Assembly: GCF_018390515.1 (NCBI RefSeq)
Contig: NZ_JAHBBK010000001.1
Span: 496,001-560,000, forward strand
DNA length: 64,000 bases
Direction: 5' to 3'
Origin: Mucilaginibacter sp. Bleaf8
Lineage (GTDB): Bacteria > Bacteroidota > Bacteroidia > Sphingobacteriales > Sphingobacteriaceae
Part shown: positions 60,849 through 64,000 of the stretch, piece by piece
How the letters are laid out: the number at the start of each line of letters is the position of its first letter
Position numbering within the stretch: the stretch's first letter is position 1
Position numbers and translations under genes: made by a program
Notes under the pieces: generated by a model
Database searches by the model: none
Seen by the model: the letters and a program-made list of their open reading frames with translations, nothing else
What the model was told of the DNA's origin: nothing

Positions 60849-62171
60849 TTAAACGGCGCTAAGTTCCGAAACTTCGGCCTGCTTTTTTTGTTTGCCCAGC
60901 AACGAAAAAAGCAAAACCAGTCCCAGTATAAAAAATATAGTTAGCACCAGCGCCGAGTTGCGCATACTATGCGTAAGCGACTCTACAAAGCCAAATGTAA
61001 ACAATCCGATTACAATTGCCAGCTTTTCGGTTACATCATAAAAGCTAAAATAAGCTGCAGTATCGGTAATATTCTCCGGTAAAAATTTGGAATACGTTGA
61101 GCGCGACAGCGATTGAATGCCCCCCATTACCAAACCCACCACTACAGCCACCAAGTAAAACTGCGTTGCCGTTTGTGTAAAATAGGCAGCTATGCAAACA
61201 CCTATCCAAATAAATACTACCCCGATAAGCACTTTGATGTTTCCGTATATAGACGACAGCTTTGACATAAGTGCAGCACCGCCAATAGCTACTAACTGGA
61301 TTATTAAAATAGTAGCTATCAATTGTGTATCCTTCAGGTGAAGCTCTTTGGCAGCAAAGCCGGTTGCCACCAGCATAACCGTTTGTACGCCCATGGAGTA
61401 AAAAAAGAATGCCGTCAAATAACGTTGCAAAAACGGCATGGATTTCATATTGCGCCATACTCGGCCTAATTCTTTAAAGCCACCACTTATTACATTTTGC
61501 TGAACTTTTGTTTGATTTGGTTCGCCCTTTGGCAATTTAAAAAAGGGAATCTGCGCAAAGCCCAACCACCACAAGCCTACCAATAAAAAAGACAATCGGG
61601 CAGGCAAACTTGGATCAGTTATACCAAATGTATCCGGACTTAACACAAAGACAAAACATATGATTTGCAGTAATACACTGCCTATATAACCGTAAGTAAA
61701 CCCTTTGGCACTAACACCATCCTGCCTGTCTATCGAAGCAATTTGAGGCAGGTATGAATTATAAAATACTGCACCACTGCAATAGCCAATAGCGGCTAAT
61801 GCAAAGCAAACCATGCCAAGCGTAAGCGTATCCAGCTTAAAGAAAAAAAGACCACAGCAAGCCAAGCCGCCAAGCCAAGTGAACAGCTGCATGTAGCTTT
61901 TTTTGTTCCCTTTATAGTCGGCAACAGAGGTAAGTATTGGCAGCAGTAAAACCACTACCATGTAGGCAGCTGCAATTACATAATCAAGTAAGGCTGTGTT
62001 TACAAAACGGTGCCCCAAAAAGGTTACCATATCCTTATTGTCTTTGGTGATGGTAATAGCCGTATAATAAGCGGGAAATATGGTGGATGTAATAACCAGG
62101 TTATAAGCTGAATTGGCCCAATCAAACATGGCCCAGGCTTGTATAGTTTTCGGATTGTTTTTGCTATCCAT
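60849..62171 (-). CDS. UMF1-family MFS transporter (Atg22-like)
   Basis: A 440-residue protein with 12 membrane helices. The opening WAMFDWANSAYNLVITSTIFPAYY is the hallmark of the UMF1/Atg22 family. Related yeast Atg22 exports amino acids from the vacuole; bacterial substrates are not known. The ATG at 62171 is used; a TTG at 62192 is an alternative. It is 15 bases from the Fe-S protein gene, so the two are probably cotranscribed. A link to organic-acid metabolism is possible but unproven. Confidence 0.85.
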   Translation of the reverse strand: MDSKNNPKTIQAWAMFDWANSAYNLVITSTIFPAYYTAITITKDNKDMVTFLGHRFVNTALLDYVIAAAYMVVVLLLPILTSVADYKGNKKSYMQLFTWLGGLACCGLFFFKLDTLTLGMVCFALAAIGYCSGAVFYNSYLPQIASIDRQDGVSAKGFTYGYIGSVLLQIICFVFVLSPDTFGITDPSLPARLSFLLVGLWWLGFAQIPFFKLPKGEPNQTKVQQNVISGGFKELGRVWRNMKSMPFLQRYLTAFFFYSMGVQTVMLVATGFAAKELHLKDTQLIATILIIQLVAIGGAALMSKLSSIYGNIKVLIGVVFIWIGVCIAAYFTQTATQFYLVAVVVGLVMGGIQSLSRSTYSKFLPENITDTAAYFSFYDVTEKLAIVIGLFTFGFVESLTHSMRNSALVLTIFFILGLVLLFSLLGKQKKQAEVSELSAV

Positions 62172-62276
62172 GATATGGGCTAAGTTAGACAATTACTCGT
62201 GATTGTTACAAACACCCTTATTATTAGCTTTTATATCCACCAAAGGCCCATCAAAATATTTTAGGTTCGTCAACAA

Positions 62277-62308
62277 AAAAGGCGCTTCTAAAATATAGAG
62301 CGCCTTTT
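62277..62308 (-). terminator. Terminator of the SDR gene at 62333
   Basis: AAAAGGCGCT / AGCGCCTTTT with a U-rich tract on the minus strand, 25 bases after the stop codon. Confidence 0.8.
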
Positions 62309-62332
62309 CATGTCATCAATTAAGGATAATGC

Positions 62333-63214
62333 TTAAATAGTCGGTGATCCACCAGTTACCTGGATAGTGGCACCAGTCATATAGCTCGAATCTTCAGAAG
62401 CTAATAATACATAGCTTGCCGCCAGTTCTGCCGGTTGGCCTGCACGTTTTAATGGTACATCCTGACCGAATGATTTCACTTCTTCCGGACTCATGGTGGA
62501 TGGTATAAGCGGTGTCCATATAGGGCCCGGTGCTACGCAGTTAACACGTATGCCTTTTTCGGCCCAAAGCTGCGCCATGCTCGATGTAAAGTTTTGTATT
62601 GCTCCTTTGGTAGCAGCATAGGCAACCAAAGTTGGGCGTGGCTTATATGCATTTACCGATGTGGTGTTAATTACGGTGCTACCTGGTTTCAAGTGTTGTT
62701 CTGCCTTTTTGCACAGATAAAACATTGGGTAAATGTTAGTTTTAAAAGTACGATCCCACTCCTCAGTTGATACTTCCTGTAATGATTCTCTTGACATCTG
62801 GAATGCAGCATTGTTCACCAGAATATTTATCTCGCCAAATTCTGAGATTGCCGTATCAATTATGTTCTGACAGTGTTCCTCTTCCCGGATGTCACCAGAA
62901 ACCAGCACCGCTTTACGGCCAGCTTTTTCAACGTACTTCGCTGTTTCGCGGGCATCTTCATGTTCGTCCAGGTAAGAGATCAGCACGTCGGCTCCTTCCC
63001 GTGCAAAGGCAATTGCTACCGCCCTGCCAATGCCCGAATCGCCACCGGTAATAATTGCCTTGCGCCCATTCAGCTTACCACTGCCTTTATAAGAGGTTTC
63101 GCCATGGTCTGCTTTCGGCTCCAGCTCGGCTTCTGTACCCGGTATATCCTGTTGCTGTTCGGGCAACTCTTCATTCGTGTATTTCTTTGTTGGGTCTTGA
63201 TTCGTTTCTGACAT
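62333..63214 (-). CDS. SDR oxidoreductase (general-stress YhdF/YhxD-like)
   Basis: A 293-residue SDR with a charged N-terminal extension (MSETNQDPTKKYTNEELPEQ) ending in DHGETSYKGSGKLNGRK. It has TGGDSGIG, NNAA, a catalytic Ser in NTTSVNAY and YAATK. The C-terminal GGSPTI is normal. It is a cytoplasmic paralogue of the Tat-leader SDR at 35393-36400. Relatives in Bacillus belong to the general stress regulon. Substrate unknown, NAD(P)-dependent. Confidence 0.88.
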   Translation of the reverse strand: MSETNQDPTKKYTNEELPEQQQDIPGTEAELEPKADHGETSYKGSGKLNGRKAIITGGDSGIGRAVAIAFAREGADVLISYLDEHEDARETAKYVEKAGRKAVLVSGDIREEEHCQNIIDTAISEFGEINILVNNAAFQMSRESLQEVSTEEWDRTFKTNIYPMFYLCKKAEQHLKPGSTVINTTSVNAYKPRPTLVAYAATKGAIQNFTSSMAQLWAEKGIRVNCVAPGPIWTPLIPSTMSPEEVKSFGQDVPLKRAGQPAELAASYVLLASEDSSYMTGATIQVTGGSPTI

Positions 63215-63408
63215 GTTCCCTGTTCTTAATAGTTAATAAATTAAATCACTCTTAGTATTAACAGATTTAAAACAAATGGTTTACACTTTTTGAGAATAGT
63301 TGGACATTTGAAAGAGTTAAGCGGTTTCACAAACATTATATCACAACAGCTGTATATCCGCTAATACTTGACAACAAAAGCTGCCGTTTACGTTAATACT
63401 ATATATTT

Positions 63409-63416
63409 TATATTTG
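63409..63416 (+). promoter_or_regulatory. -7 box of the sensor kinase gene
   Basis: TATATTTG matches TAnnTTTG, 28 bases before the ATG at 63445. TTTA at 63387-63390, 18 bases upstream, is an approximate -33. Confidence 0.5.
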
Positions 63417-63444
63417 CGCCGACATTACCATATCACTCCAAGCC

Positions 63445-64000
63445 ATGCTACCAGAAGGAAACGATCACGAGCTTAATATTTATGCAACGGGCGAAATGGC
63501 CGACCGGATTCGTTCGCATGCATGGGCATCAAGCCCGGTTGGTCCTGTTTCTGCATGGCCGCTCAACCTGCTCAATAGCGTAAACCTCATTCTGGATTCC
63601 GGTTTCCCGATGCTGATCTGGTGGGGATCCGAAAAGATCCAGTTTTACAATGATGCTTACAGGCAAATACTTGGTTCCGGGCCTGGTGGTAAGCATCCCA
63701 AAACATTAGGCCAAAAAGGCGAAACCGCCTGGATTGAGGTTTGGCCGGTTATTGGTCCGCTTATAGATAAGGTATTTGAAACCGGCAAAGCGGTATACCA
63801 GGAAGATGTATTGATTCCTATTTATCGCAACGGCCAGCTGGATGACGTGTATTGGACATTTAGCTACAACCCAATCAGAGGTGTTGGCGGCAAAACCGAG
63901 GGTATATTAGTGGTTTGTAATGAAACCACACACAAGTACCAGTTGATGCAGGAAAATGAACAGCGATTACAGCACATCTTGGATACCATGGCTGAAGGTG
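63445..64000 (+). CDS. PAS-domain sensor histidine kinase, N-terminal part
   Basis: An open frame from the ATG at 63445 runs off the window and gives 185 residues. It holds a PAS_4-type domain: MLIWWGSEKIQFYNDAYRQI, then LGQKGETAWIEVWPVIGPLI and DVYWTFSYNPIRGVGGKTEG, ending with the coiled linker LMQENEQRLQHILDTMAEG that leads into a second PAS domain. Such N-termini are typical of multi-PAS hybrid histidine kinases of Bacteroidota. The kinase core lies beyond the window, so the call rests on the PAS layout. There is no signal peptide, suggesting a cytosolic sensor. Confidence 0.8.
   Translation, partial: MLPEGNDHELNIYATGEMADRIRSHAWASSPVGPVSAWPLNLLNSVNLILDSGFPMLIWWGSEKIQFYNDAYRQILGSGPGGKHPKTLGQKGETAWIEVWPVIGPLIDKVFETGKAVYQEDVLIPIYRNGQLDDVYWTFSYNPIRGVGGKTEGILVVCNETTHKYQLMQENEQRLQHILDTMAEG

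Noticed and set aside
1-64000. CRISPR arrays, insertion sequences, integrases, prophage genes, rRNA
   Set aside because: No regularly spaced repeats, transposase or integrase motifs, phage proteins or rRNA segments were seen on reading both strands.

Overview
The window looks like a chromosomal segment of a Bacteroidota species, most likely Sphingobacteriaceae (Mucilaginibacter/Pedobacter-like). Evidence: a SusC/SusD pair, a DUF4249 protein, an exosortase-N (XrtN) locus with its VIT-domain partner, many lipoproteins of the M(K)K...C type, and promoters with the Bacteroidota -7 box TAnnTTTG. No rRNA, prophage, insertion sequence or CRISPR array was seen. The genus call is inference.

Layout. 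1-9,000: end of a DUF4249 gene, an MFS transporter, a lipoprotein aldose 1-epimerase, an Mla-type lipid-transport operon (permease, ATPase, MCE protein), an SDR and recQ. 9,200-12,800: a tight operon of PASTA protein, rhodanese, mltG, hotdog thioesterase and YihY/BrkB protein. 12,880-15,480: tRNA-Ser, two cold-shock-domain genes, a small acidic protein, and a gene-poor stretch with a candidate 53-aa gene, hairpins and a 17-nt tandem repeat. 15,480-21,210: a SusC-SusD-LamG lipoprotein operon without hydrolase or regulator. 21,400-27,950: a TetR-regulated RND tripartite efflux operon. 28,130-36,400: DoxX, DNA repair/nuclease genes (xseA, xseB, a SNF2/SWIM helicase, an exonuclease III), a 2H phosphoesterase, and an SDR with a Tat-like leader. 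36,460-38,530: tRNA-Cys, a TlpA-like thioredoxin and a cysteine desulfurase behind a clear SAM-I riboswitch. 38,580-43,910: the XrtN exosortase locus with a winged-helix regulator. 43,950-56,420: mixed housekeeping and envelope genes (DUF92, methyltransferase, S9 peptidase, SMP-30, DUF4268, two glycosyltransferases, GNAT, AlbA-like, MATE, a frameshifted royal-jelly-type gene). 56,500-59,690: thrS-infC-rpmI-rplT. 59,690-60,104: a probable small-RNA gene. 60,105-64,000: Cys-rich Fe-S protein, UMF1-type transporter, SDR, and the start of a PAS sensor kinase.

How the genes work together. The best candidate for a little-described regulatory system is the XrtN island. A membrane protein and a winged-helix regulator are translationally overlapped. 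Two near-identical 22-nt sites sit directly before the start codons of the regulator operon and of the XrtN substrate gene. This suggests the regulator controls both itself and surface-protein sorting. A second regulatory feature is the SAM-I riboswitch placed before a cysteine desulfurase and a thioredoxin-like protein, linking methionine/SAM status to cysteine sulfur use. Further points of interest are a promoter-terminator pair without a protein gene upstream of thrS, a tRNA-Cys with an extra base in the acceptor stem, and a dyad over the start of the efflux repressor gene.
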